Shown here: piece by piece, positions 1 to 5,494 of the stretch
Numbering within the stretch: position 1 is the first letter of the stretch
Layout of the letters: every line of letters begins with the position of its first letter
NCBI GenBank assembly: GCA_049600855.1
Contig: JBMYQA010000347.1
Coordinates: 1-5,862, forward strand
DNA from: JBMYQA01 sp049600855
GTDB taxonomy: Bacteria > Bacteroidota > Bacteroidia > Cytophagales > Flammeovirgaceae
DNA: 5,862 bases
Direction of reading: 5' to 3'
Position numbers and translations under genes: made by a program
Notes under the pieces: model-generated
Told to the model about the DNA's origin: nothing
The model's input: only the letters and a program-made list of their open reading frames with translations
Databases searched by the model: none

Positions 1-1
1 A

Positions 2-1603
2 GCCGCTACAGCCGTTTGCCATTACTGGGATCGGAATGTATCCAAAGTATCGGTCACCTTAGGGTGCGAACAAGAGTTCTTTTTGATTGATAAAGCTTTA
101 TACAATGCTCGGCCTGATTTAGTAAGTAGTGGCCGAACAGTCTTCGGCTTAAAACCCTCAAAAGGCCAGCAAATGGAAGATCACTATTTTAGTGTCATTC
201 CTACCCGAGTACAGCGATTTTTACAAGAATTGGAATGTGAGGCTTACAAAGTTGGGATTCCGATTAAAACTAGACACAATGAGGTGGCTCCTAGTCAGTT
301 TGAAGTCGCTCCAGGTTTTGAGGAAGCCAATGTCGCTATCGATCACAATCTATTACTCATGGATTTGATGAAAAAAGTGGCTTCAAAACATCACTTTAAG
401 GTCTTATTTCATGAAAAGCCCTTTGCCGAACTCAATGGAAGTGGCAAACATAACAACTGGTCGTTAATGACGGACACAGGTAAAAACCTGTTGGAACCAA
501 GTACGAAAGCGAGGGTTAACTTACAATTTCTTACATTTTTTGTCAATGTAATTAAAGCGGTACATGAACATGCTGACTTAATACGTGCAAGTATCGCATC
601 TGCGGGAAATGATTACCGATTAGGTGATAACGAAGCACCTCCAGCAATTATTTCTGTGTTTATCGGCTCTCAGCTATCATCCGTTTTAGATGAACTGGAA
701 AAGAACGCTTATATACAAGTAGATAAAGGCGATAATGTTTTTATGAAGCTCGGAATCAATAAAATCCCACCAATTTTACTTGATAATACCGACAGAAATC
801 GAACCTCTCCTTTTGCTTTTACGGGTAATAAATTTGAATTCAGAGCTGTTGGCGCATCTGCCAACACCGCCTTGCCTATGACGATTCTTAATGTGGCCGT
901 AGCTACCCAATTAGAGCGCTTCAAACGCGAAGTAGACAAGCAACTTGAAGCCAATGAGAAAAAAGAAGTAGCAATTATCAACGTGTTAAGGCAATACATC
1001 AAATCGTCTAAAAAAATTCGTTTTGAGGGAAATGGCTACAGTCCTGAGTGGGAAGCACAAGCCATGAAAAGGAAATTACAGAATGTTAAAGACACTCCTA
1101 CAGCATTAGATGCCTACCTTACTCGAAAATCCATTCGGTTATTAACCAAACAGGATATCATGAGCGAACCCGAAATTAAAGCTCGCCATGAGATTATGCT
1201 GCGGAACTACATCCTTCGCGTTCAAATTGAATCCAGAATTATTACGGAATTGTCGCTCAATACCATTGTTCCTGCTGCTATTAAATACCAAAACCGATTA
1301 ATTGAAAATATTCAAGGATTACAGTCCATCGGTTTAGAAGCGGAAGCAGCAGAAGCCAAAATAGCTGTTCAGCGCATTTCTACATACACTAAAGCACTCC
1401 AACGCTTATCCATTGAGATGATTGAGGCCAGAAAGCAAGCCAATATCATTGACGATACCAAGCAACGAGCCATCAGCTATTGCCAAGACATTAAAGAGAA
1501 GTTCTTTAAAGAAATTCGCTGGAATGCGGATAAACTGGAGCTGTTTATAGATGACTCAGACTGGCCCTTGCCAAAATATCGCGAGCTTTTGTTTTTAAGA
1601 TAG
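2..1603 (+). CDS. glnN: Type III glutamine synthetase, 3' part (5' end outside the window)
   Basis: Glutamine synthetase makes glutamine from glutamate, ammonia and ATP in the cytoplasm; type III enzymes are large dodecamers typical of Bacteroidota. The frame is open from base 2 to the TAG at 1601-1603, giving 533 visible residues. GlnN proteins are usually about 700-730 residues, so roughly 190-200 N-terminal residues lie outside. Visible motifs (numbering from the first visible codon): VSVTLGCEQEFFLID at 16-30 with metal-binding glutamates, NEVAPSQFE at 93-101, NGSGKHNNWS at 145-154, NEAPPAIIS near 210-218, and FEFRAVGASAN near 278-288 with the active-site Arg. A long helical C-terminal region follows, as expected for the family. 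A TTG at 83-85 could be taken as a start, but it encodes Leu inside the conserved EQEFFLID block, so the gene is truncated by the window edge and does not start there. No frameshift is seen. It converges on the rhomboid gene. Confidence 0.97.
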   Translation, partial: AATAVCHYWDRNVSKVSVTLGCEQEFFLIDKALYNARPDLVSSGRTVFGLKPSKGQQMEDHYFSVIPTRVQRFLQELECEAYKVGIPIKTRHNEVAPSQFEVAPGFEEANVAIDHNLLLMDLMKKVASKHHFKVLFHEKPFAELNGSGKHNNWSLMTDTGKNLLEPSTKARVNLQFLTFFVNVIKAVHEHADLIRASIASAGNDYRLGDNEAPPAIISVFIGSQLSSVLDELEKNAYIQVDKGDNVFMKLGINKIPPILLDNTDRNRTSPFAFTGNKFEFRAVGASANTALPMTILNVAVATQLERFKREVDKQLEANEKKEVAIINVLRQYIKSSKKIRFEGNGYSPEWEAQAMKRKLQNVKDTPTALDAYLTRKSIRLLTKQDIMSEPEIKARHEIMLRNYILRVQIESRIITELSLNTIVPAAIKYQNRLIENIQGLQSIGLEAEAAEAKIAVQRISTYTKALQRLSIEMIEARKQANIIDDTKQRAISYCQDIKEKFFKEIRWNADKLELFIDDSDWPLPKYRELLFLR

Positions 1604-1609
1604 CAAGCA

Positions 1610-1643
1610 TGGGGACTCGATTATATATCCCCACACTTATTCT
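1610..1643. terminator. Candidate shared terminator between convergent glnN and rhomboid genes
   Basis: The 47-base gap between the two facing stop codons contains TGGGGA (1610-1615) and its complement TCCCCA (1628-1633) around a 12-base AT-rich loop. The + strand continues into CACTTATTCT, a weak T-rich tail. The position between convergent genes suits termination, but the stem is only 6 bp and the tail is poor. Confidence 0.4.
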
Positions 1644-1650
1644 AATACGA

Positions 1651-2259
1651 TTAACTTAACATGTAGGTAATCCAATCGGTAATTCGGCTCAAAAACTGTG
1701 AAGCGAGTGCTGGACTAGCGATAAATGCATATAAAATACCAAACAATGCTCCATACATGTGGGCATCGTGGTTGATGTTGTCATTGGAGCGCTTGCTTTG
1801 GTAATACGAATAGATCAGGTAAATCGCACCAAATATAAATCCTGGGATAAAGATAATAAAGCCAATGCCTCGAATGGGATCGAATACAATGGAGCAAAAG
1901 AGAATGGCTGAAACTCCTCCTGATGCACCTAAGGAATTATAATGGGGCAAATCTTTATATTTAAAAAAAGTGGGTAAATCCGAGACGATTATTCCTATTA
2001 AAAATAGGGCAATGAACCATTCTGCTCCTATGGTTTGCTCAACTGCTTCTCCAAAAAAGTAAAGCGTAAACATATTGAAAATCAGGTGGTTCAACCCTCC
2101 GTGTATAAAACCCGAGGAAAGTAGTCGATAATATTCCTTCATTCGAAGGGTGCGGTACGGATTGAGAATAAGCTTAGCCTTTACTTGCGGGTTATTTTCT
2201 GCATATAGGCTGATTGCACAAATCAGGGCAATCATAAACATCGTTACAGTAATTGTCAT
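1651..2259 (-). CDS. Rhomboid family intramembrane serine protease
   Basis: Rhomboids cleave transmembrane segments of substrate proteins inside the membrane with a Ser-His dyad. From the ATG at 2259-2257 the protein has 202 residues. The motifs are HGGLNHLIFN at 53-62 (the H..GG..H...N oxyanion/structural motif), LGASGG at 110-115 with catalytic Ser113, and HDAHMYGALFG at 164-174 with catalytic His167. Six hydrophobic segments are visible, near 2-20, 56-74, 79-99, 111-128, 132-154 and 165-186, matching the minimal six-helix bacterial core. There is no cytosolic accessory domain. A longer reading frame begins at a TTG at 2328-2326, but it runs through the upstream gene's terminator hairpin and adds no conserved residues, so the ATG is preferred. 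The natural substrate cannot be read from the context. Confidence 0.93.
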   Translation of the reverse strand: MTITVTMFMIALICAISLYAENNPQVKAKLILNPYRTLRMKEYYRLLSSGFIHGGLNHLIFNMFTLYFFGEAVEQTIGAEWFIALFLIGIIVSDLPTFFKYKDLPHYNSLGASGGVSAILFCSIVFDPIRGIGFIIFIPGFIFGAIYLIYSYYQSKRSNDNINHDAHMYGALFGILYAFIASPALASQFLSRITDWITYMLS

Positions 2260-2301
2260 GGTTAATTTGTTTAGCAAGAATGAAAATAATGAGACAGTTA
2301 T

Positions 2302-2337
2302 AGAAAATCCCCAATTGAAACCATTCAATGGGGATTT
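2302..2337 (-). terminator. Intrinsic terminator of the YbjN-like gene
   Basis: Arms AAATCCCC (2305-2312) and GGGGATTT (2330-2337) pair perfectly. After a single bulged A (2313), six more pairs (2314-2319 with 2324-2329) close on the tetraloop ACCA. Read on the - strand, the stem runs into TTTTCTATAA, a short U tract. It lies 42 bases past the stop codon of the gene ending at 2379. The + strand side has no T tract, so it acts leftwards. Confidence 0.75.
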
Positions 2338-2378
2338 AAAACTAATGATTTATTCGGTCTATGGATTATCCAAAGTGA

Positions 2379-2840
2379 TTACACTAAAGGCGCTCTACTC
2401 CCCCCAATCATACTATCATCGGCATGTTCTGCTTTATATTTTTGCTTTAACACATCATCGTATTGATCGGCATAGTTTCCTACTCGATGAAGCGTATTCA
2501 TGATTTCACTTTCTTGCAGGTTTTCCGTTTCACGGATGTGCTTTAACCACACATTATTCTTGTATACCGTAAATCCTACACCGAAAAGTCTATCGTTAAT
2601 CTGCAATAATTCAAGATAAAACTCTTCTCTACGCTCTGTAGGCTCCTTCATCACAGGGGACATGACTTGAAAATAAGATCGTTTCTCTCGCTCAATATAC
2701 CATAAATCTACCCACACTTGAATTGATCCTTTTCTTAATGTCCAACTTCCAGGGTTTTTGCCTCTACACTTTAAAGGGTCTACACCTAATTGAGTGATGC
2801 ACTTTTCTACTAATGTGTAGTAATGATTTAGATTTTCCAT
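2379..2840 (-). CDS. YbjN-like / type III secretion chaperone-fold protein (Tir-chaperone-like)
   Basis: A 153-residue soluble protein starting at the ATG at 2840-2838, with no signal peptide or membrane segment. The pattern is an N-terminal helix (about 4-18), a Gly/Trp-rich strand region (GSWTLRKGSIQVWVDLWYI, 31-49), a further strand with FQVMSPV (57-63), a helix FYLELLQINDRLFG (74-87), strands with FTVYKNNVWLKHIRE (90-104), and a C-terminal helix (108-136). This alternation, and the LLQINxxLxGVGFxV stretch, resembles the YbjN/CesT-like fold that Bacteroidota genomes often carry and that databases label YbjN domain or molecular chaperone Tir. I recognise the fold family from the pattern only and have no catalytic motif to cite. 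No secretion gene is nearby, so a role in type III secretion is unlikely. The charged tail (131-153) is probably disordered. The gene is followed by its own terminator. Confidence 0.75.
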   Translation of the reverse strand: MENLNHYYTLVEKCITQLGVDPLKCRGKNPGSWTLRKGSIQVWVDLWYIEREKRSYFQVMSPVMKEPTERREEFYLELLQINDRLFGVGFTVYKNNVWLKHIRETENLQESEIMNTLHRVGNYADQYDDVLKQKYKAEHADDSMIGGSRAPLV

Positions 2841-3033
2841 ACTAACTATGTTTGCTTAGTAGCTCGATTATTTTTATTACAACCCTAAATTATAAATTTT
2901 TTCGATAAGTATTGGGAATCTTTTACAATAATGAATTCCTTTTAATAAAATGATCCAATATAACCTGTGACAACTTATAAAAGCTTGAAATACGCAGAAA
3001 ACAATTAATCCTTACGCATTTCATTACTTTTTC

Positions 3034-3067
3034 AAAAAAAAGCGGCATCCCATCAAGGATACCGCTT
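3034..3067 (-). terminator. Strong intrinsic terminator of the ferredoxin gene
   Basis: Arms 3040-3050 and 3057-3067 form an 11-bp stem with a six-base loop. The single non-complementary position becomes a G-U pair in the - strand transcript. On the - strand the stem (AAGCGGTATCC / GGATGCCGCTT) is followed directly by an uninterrupted run of eight T (3041-3034, overlapping the stem base). It lies 39 bases after the ferredoxin stop codon. This is the clearest regulatory element in the window. Confidence 0.92.
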
Positions 3068-3106
3068 CCTATGTATTCTTCAGTACAAAAATTTTGAGCT
3101 ACTTAC

Positions 3107-3454
3107 TTATTCAGCATGTAACCAAGCTTTCTTGTTTAATAATTCTTCTTCTGTTTCCACATAATCAGGATCATCCACACAACAATCTACTGGGCAAACA
3201 GCAGCGCATTGAGGTTCTTCATGAAACCCTTTACACTCTGTACATTTATCTGAAACTATATAATAAAATTCATCAGAAACTGGTTCCTGATCCGCATCAC
3301 CTTGTATCACGGTACCATCTTCCATCTCAACCTCAGTCAGGGCAGTTCCACCTGACCACGTCCACTCTACGCCACCTTCATAAATGGCTGTATTGGGGCA
3401 CTCTGGTTCGCAAGCACCACAATTGATGCATTCTTCTGTGATCATGATTGCCAT
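3107..3454 (-). CDS. 2[4Fe-4S] ferredoxin, Alvin-like
   Basis: A small cytoplasmic electron carrier of 115 residues with two cluster-binding motifs. The first is C9-x2-C12-x2-C15-x3-C19-P. The second is C71-x2-C74-x8-C83-x3-C87-P, where the x8 spacing is the hallmark of the Alvin/YfhL-like group. By family analogy, Cys87 should ligate cluster I and Cys19 cluster II. The clusters are separated by an unusually long linker of about 50 acidic residues (26-68, containing WTWSGG and many Glu/Asp). A vicinal CC pair at 91-92 is additional. The chosen start is the ATG at 3454-3452; a GTG two codons upstream (3460) keeps the frame open but adds only Met-Ser. Its partner oxidoreductase is not in the window. 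It is transcribed separately, with a strong terminator behind it and a possible promoter in front. Confidence 0.94.
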   Translation of the reverse strand: MAIMITEECINCGACEPECPNTAIYEGGVEWTWSGGTALTEVEMEDGTVIQGDADQEPVSDEFYYIVSDKCTECKGFHEEPQCAAVCPVDCCVDDPDYVETEEELLNKKAWLHAE

Positions 3455-3491
3455 ACTCACTCAATTTTATGATTCAACAACAATTCGTATG

Positions 3492-3499
3492 CAAATATA
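3492..3499 (-). promoter_or_regulatory. Candidate Bacteroidota -7 promoter element for the ferredoxin gene
   Basis: The - strand reads TATATTTG, an exact match to the Bacteroidota -7 consensus TAnnTTTG, 37 bases before the ferredoxin ATG. This would give a leader of roughly 30 bases. No good TTTG or TTG -33 element sits at the expected spacing of about 19-21 bases, and the region is AT-rich, so a chance match is possible. Confidence 0.35.
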
Positions 3500-3509
3500 T
3501 AAACTCAAA

Positions 3510-3532
3510 AAATTAATTAGTACACTAATCAT
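3510..3532 (-). terminator. Weak possible terminator after the thiaminase-like gene
   Basis: ATTAG (3516-3520) and CTAAT (3525-3529) pair around the loop TACA, extended by a G-U and an A-U pair in the - strand transcript. On the - strand it runs into TAATTTTTTGAG, and it lies about 30 bases past the stop at 3561. The stem is short and AT-rich, so I rate it low. Confidence 0.25.
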
Positions 3533-3560
3533 TATTTTTTTGTGAATATTCTTTTAATGA

Positions 3561-4796
3561 TTATTCCGAAAATATCTGTTTGGTTTTTGCTTTTAGCTGT
3601 TTACCTGCCAATTTGACTCCCTCGTATAATTTTTCATCGTAAATTGGGAAACTTGCATCAAAAACATGTAAAAAGGTCTTCAATAAAGGCGCTTCTTCTT
3701 CCAATTCATTATACATACTTTGTACCGCAGGCAATAAATTTGATGCGGGCCCCCATTTTCTAGGTTTCACAAAGGGTAAATAACCTGCCTTCGTCTGTAT
3801 AAAATTTAGAAACTTGGTAATTGCGTCTTCCTTTTTAGCTAATTTCCCTTGAGGTATTACAAAACCATCTACCCAAGTTGGTGTCCCTTGCGAAGTACTG
3901 CTAAATGGAAACTGCTGAACAACAAGCTCATCTGCCTTGATAATGGGTACATAACCAGTGCTAGGAGAAAACTGTAGTTCTTGTTCGACGTAATACATTC
4001 TCTCTGAATAACCGATTAAACAGGAATTTGGGTGATCCGCAAAGGACCTTGGATAAATGGATGGCAAATCATGATACTTTGAAAGATGATCACGGAAAGT
4101 GACGGGCATTTCATTAATCAGTGCCAGCACTCTATTCTCTGCTACAGGTAACAGACTTGTCGTATCGCCTGTGTACAGCCCAATGAGGTGTTTCTTCGCA
4201 ACTTCATGTCCGTAAATATCGAGTACCGCATCGGCATAATATTCTCCTAAAGTTCCAGTGCCATATAAATCAGCAAATAATGGGAGATCAATCGCATTCA
4301 AGAGTTCTTTGATCTTTTCAAAAGAACTCATGTCATGACTATTCTTTGACCATTGTACGAGGAAATTCCCACATACCCAATGGGGAATAATGTACTGCCC
4401 TTTCGATTCAGATTTTAACGTTGATGCCCCTGCAATATAAGTATTAGGCTGACCAGCTACTCCAGCAGGAATCTTTTCAATGCCCCCATATTTTCCTCCG
4501 ACCAATTCATCTAGTCGAACCGCATCAATCTCGAAAACATCAAATTGCTTTAAATCAGCTAACGAAGAGAACTCATCTGAACTATCGCCATCAGAATAGG
4601 GATCGACCAGCCTAAAGTTCGCATCAATCTCAGGATACTGCTGCTCAAATGCGCGTTCTAACTTCTCAATGGCGTATCCTGCCTCTGGCAACCAAGAATA
4701 GATGCCTACGTTCAATATGGTCTTTTTACCCTTCGTCTGTCCAACTACTAAAGGGGTAAAAAACAAAAATGTAATGGATAATACTAAACTTCTCAT
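3561..4796 (-). CDS. Secreted thiaminase I-like protein (thiamine pyridinylase family)
   Basis: Thiaminase I cleaves thiamine by replacing its thiazole with another nucleophile; the fold is that of a periplasmic binding protein. The 411-residue product starts at an ATG (4796) followed by a signal peptide (1-19, cleavage likely VVG|QT), so it is exported. Points matching my recollection of the Paenibacillus enzyme: FDVFEID with Asp91 (cf. Asp64), IIPHWVCGNFLVQW with Cys142 (cf. nucleophile Cys113 in a PQILCTNLLFY context), IGYSERM with Tyr263 and Glu265 (cf. Tyr239 and the base Glu241), and WVDGFVIP with Asp310 (cf. Asp272). Spacings are close (51 vs 49, 121 vs 126) except for an insertion of about 14 residues before Asp310. 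The N-terminal VGIYSWLPEAG matches VAIYPYVPD. A generic solute-binding label is the alternative, but the Cys and Glu motifs argue against plain binding. No thiamine genes or TPP riboswitch adjoin it. Activity is inferred. Confidence 0.8.
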   Translation of the reverse strand: MRSLVLSITFLFFTPLVVGQTKGKKTILNVGIYSWLPEAGYAIEKLERAFEQQYPEIDANFRLVDPYSDGDSSDEFSSLADLKQFDVFEIDAVRLDELVGGKYGGIEKIPAGVAGQPNTYIAGASTLKSESKGQYIIPHWVCGNFLVQWSKNSHDMSSFEKIKELLNAIDLPLFADLYGTGTLGEYYADAVLDIYGHEVAKKHLIGLYTGDTTSLLPVAENRVLALINEMPVTFRDHLSKYHDLPSIYPRSFADHPNSCLIGYSERMYYVEQELQFSPSTGYVPIIKADELVVQQFPFSSTSQGTPTWVDGFVIPQGKLAKKEDAITKFLNFIQTKAGYLPFVKPRKWGPASNLLPAVQSMYNELEEEAPLLKTFLHVFDASFPIYDEKLYEGVKLAGKQLKAKTKQIFSE

Positions 4797-4974
4797 AATC
4801 CGTGCTTTTAATAAAATACTTATCTTATATGAAATATACTTGACTCAAATAACGCTCTTTCAAGAAAACTATTAACCTATTTTTTAATACACCATGTTTA
4901 CTGAATACTTACAATATAGGCTGCCATCTGCATTGAGATGATAAAGTGAGCATTTACTAATTGAGCCATTTATT

Positions 4975-5400
4975 TTATCCTTCTAAAAAAGATTTTAATG
5001 CTAGCTCATAGCCTAACAACCCAAACCCTACAATAATTCCTTTACAATATTTACTTAAATAGCTTTTATGCCGAAATGCCTCTCTTGCATGTACATTTGA
5101 AATGTGAACTTCTACGACCTGCGTTTGAATGGCTGCAATGGCATCTGCAATGGCCACCGAAGTGTGCGTGTATGCCCCTGCATTCAAAATAATGCCATCG
5201 TACGCAAATCCCACCTCGTGCAATTTGTCAATGAGTGCTCCTTCACTGTTCGACTGATAATAGCTCAATTTAGCTTGAGTGTCATACGCTGCACACAGTT
5301 CTTCAAAATAAGCTTTAAACCCCTTATTTCCATAAATAGAAGGTTCCCTAACTCCCAACAGATTCAAATTAGGGCCGTTGATAATCAAGATTTGTTGCAT
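4975..5400 (-). CDS. aroQ: Type II 3-dehydroquinate dehydratase
   Basis: This enzyme catalyses the third step of the shikimate pathway, converting 3-dehydroquinate to 3-dehydroshikimate in the cytoplasm; type II enzymes form dodecamers. The 141-residue product has the usual length (about 140-150) and all hallmarks: INGPNLNLLG at 7-16, REPSIYG at 18-24 with catalytic Tyr23 on the lid loop and Arg18 before it, YYQSNSEG at 47-54, LNAGAYTHTS at 72-81 with substrate-binding Asn73 and His79, EVHISN at 97-102 with catalytic His99, FRHKSY at 109-114 with Arg110, and GFGLLGYELAL at 125-135. The start is the ATG at 5400-5398; there is no Shine-Dalgarno site, as is common in Bacteroidota. Its leader, between it and the methyltransferase gene, contains a long inverted repeat. 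I saw no clear terminator after the stop. Confidence 0.97.
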   Translation of the reverse strand: MQQILIINGPNLNLLGVREPSIYGNKGFKAYFEELCAAYDTQAKLSYYQSNSEGALIDKLHEVGFAYDGIILNAGAYTHTSVAIADAIAAIQTQVVEVHISNVHAREAFRHKSYLSKYCKGIIVGFGLLGYELALKSFLEG

Positions 5401-5418
5401 GGATTTCGTGTTTATTTT

Positions 5419-5471
5419 AGCGACTGTTTGAACTTTTGCTTTCGGCTAAACAAAAAATTCAAACAGTCGCT
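5419..5471 (-). repeat. Perfect 14-bp inverted repeat (long hairpin) in the aroQ leader
   Basis: Arms AGCGACTGTTTGAA (5419-5432) and TTCAAACAGTCGCT (5458-5471) are exact reverse complements 25 bases apart. The spacer can fold further, pairing TTTTG (5434-5438) with CAAAA (5451-5455). The repeat fills most of the 94-base gap between the methyltransferase stop (5495) and the aroQ ATG (5400). No T tract follows on either strand, so it is not an ordinary terminator as drawn. A third copy of the core, CTGTTT at 5475-5480, can pair with AAACAG at 5461-5466 instead. In the - strand transcript that shorter hairpin is followed by GAATTTTTTG, so an alternative, terminator-like fold exists. Confidence 0.8.
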
Positions 5472-5494
5472 TAGCTGTTTAGGTGGATTAGCTT

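Noticed and set aside
83..85. TTG as the start of the glutamine synthetase
   Set aside because: Upstream codons from base 2 encode the conserved VSVTLGCEQEFF stretch in the same frame, so the gene extends past the left edge.
709..1002. 97-codon open frame on the - strand inside glnN
   Set aside because: It lies fully antisense to strongly conserved glutamine synthetase sequence and has no recognisable domain.
2150..2503. 117-codon open frame on the + strand
   Set aside because: It overlaps antisense the rhomboid start, the terminator and the end of the YbjN-like gene; the product has no family pattern.
3094..3426. 110-codon open frame on the + strand over the ferredoxin gene
   Set aside because: It is antisense to the Cys motifs of a clear ferredoxin; its His/Leu-rich product is a typical mirror artefact.
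3561..4796. Plain extracellular solute-binding protein of an ABC importer
   Set aside because: The fold class fits, but the Cys in PHWVCGN, the GYSE motif and their spacing fit thiaminase I better, and no permease or ATPase gene is adjacent.
4925..4940. CATCT...AGATG hairpin as the aroQ terminator
   Set aside because: It is only a 5-bp stem with no T tract on the - strand.
4797..4974. TPP riboswitch ahead of the thiaminase-like gene
   Set aside because: Looked for because of the thiamine link; the - strand has none of the conserved aptamer segments.
5419..5471. Ordinary intrinsic terminator of the methyltransferase gene
   Set aside because: After the long stem the - strand reads AAAATAAAC, with no U tract, so the simple terminator reading does not hold.
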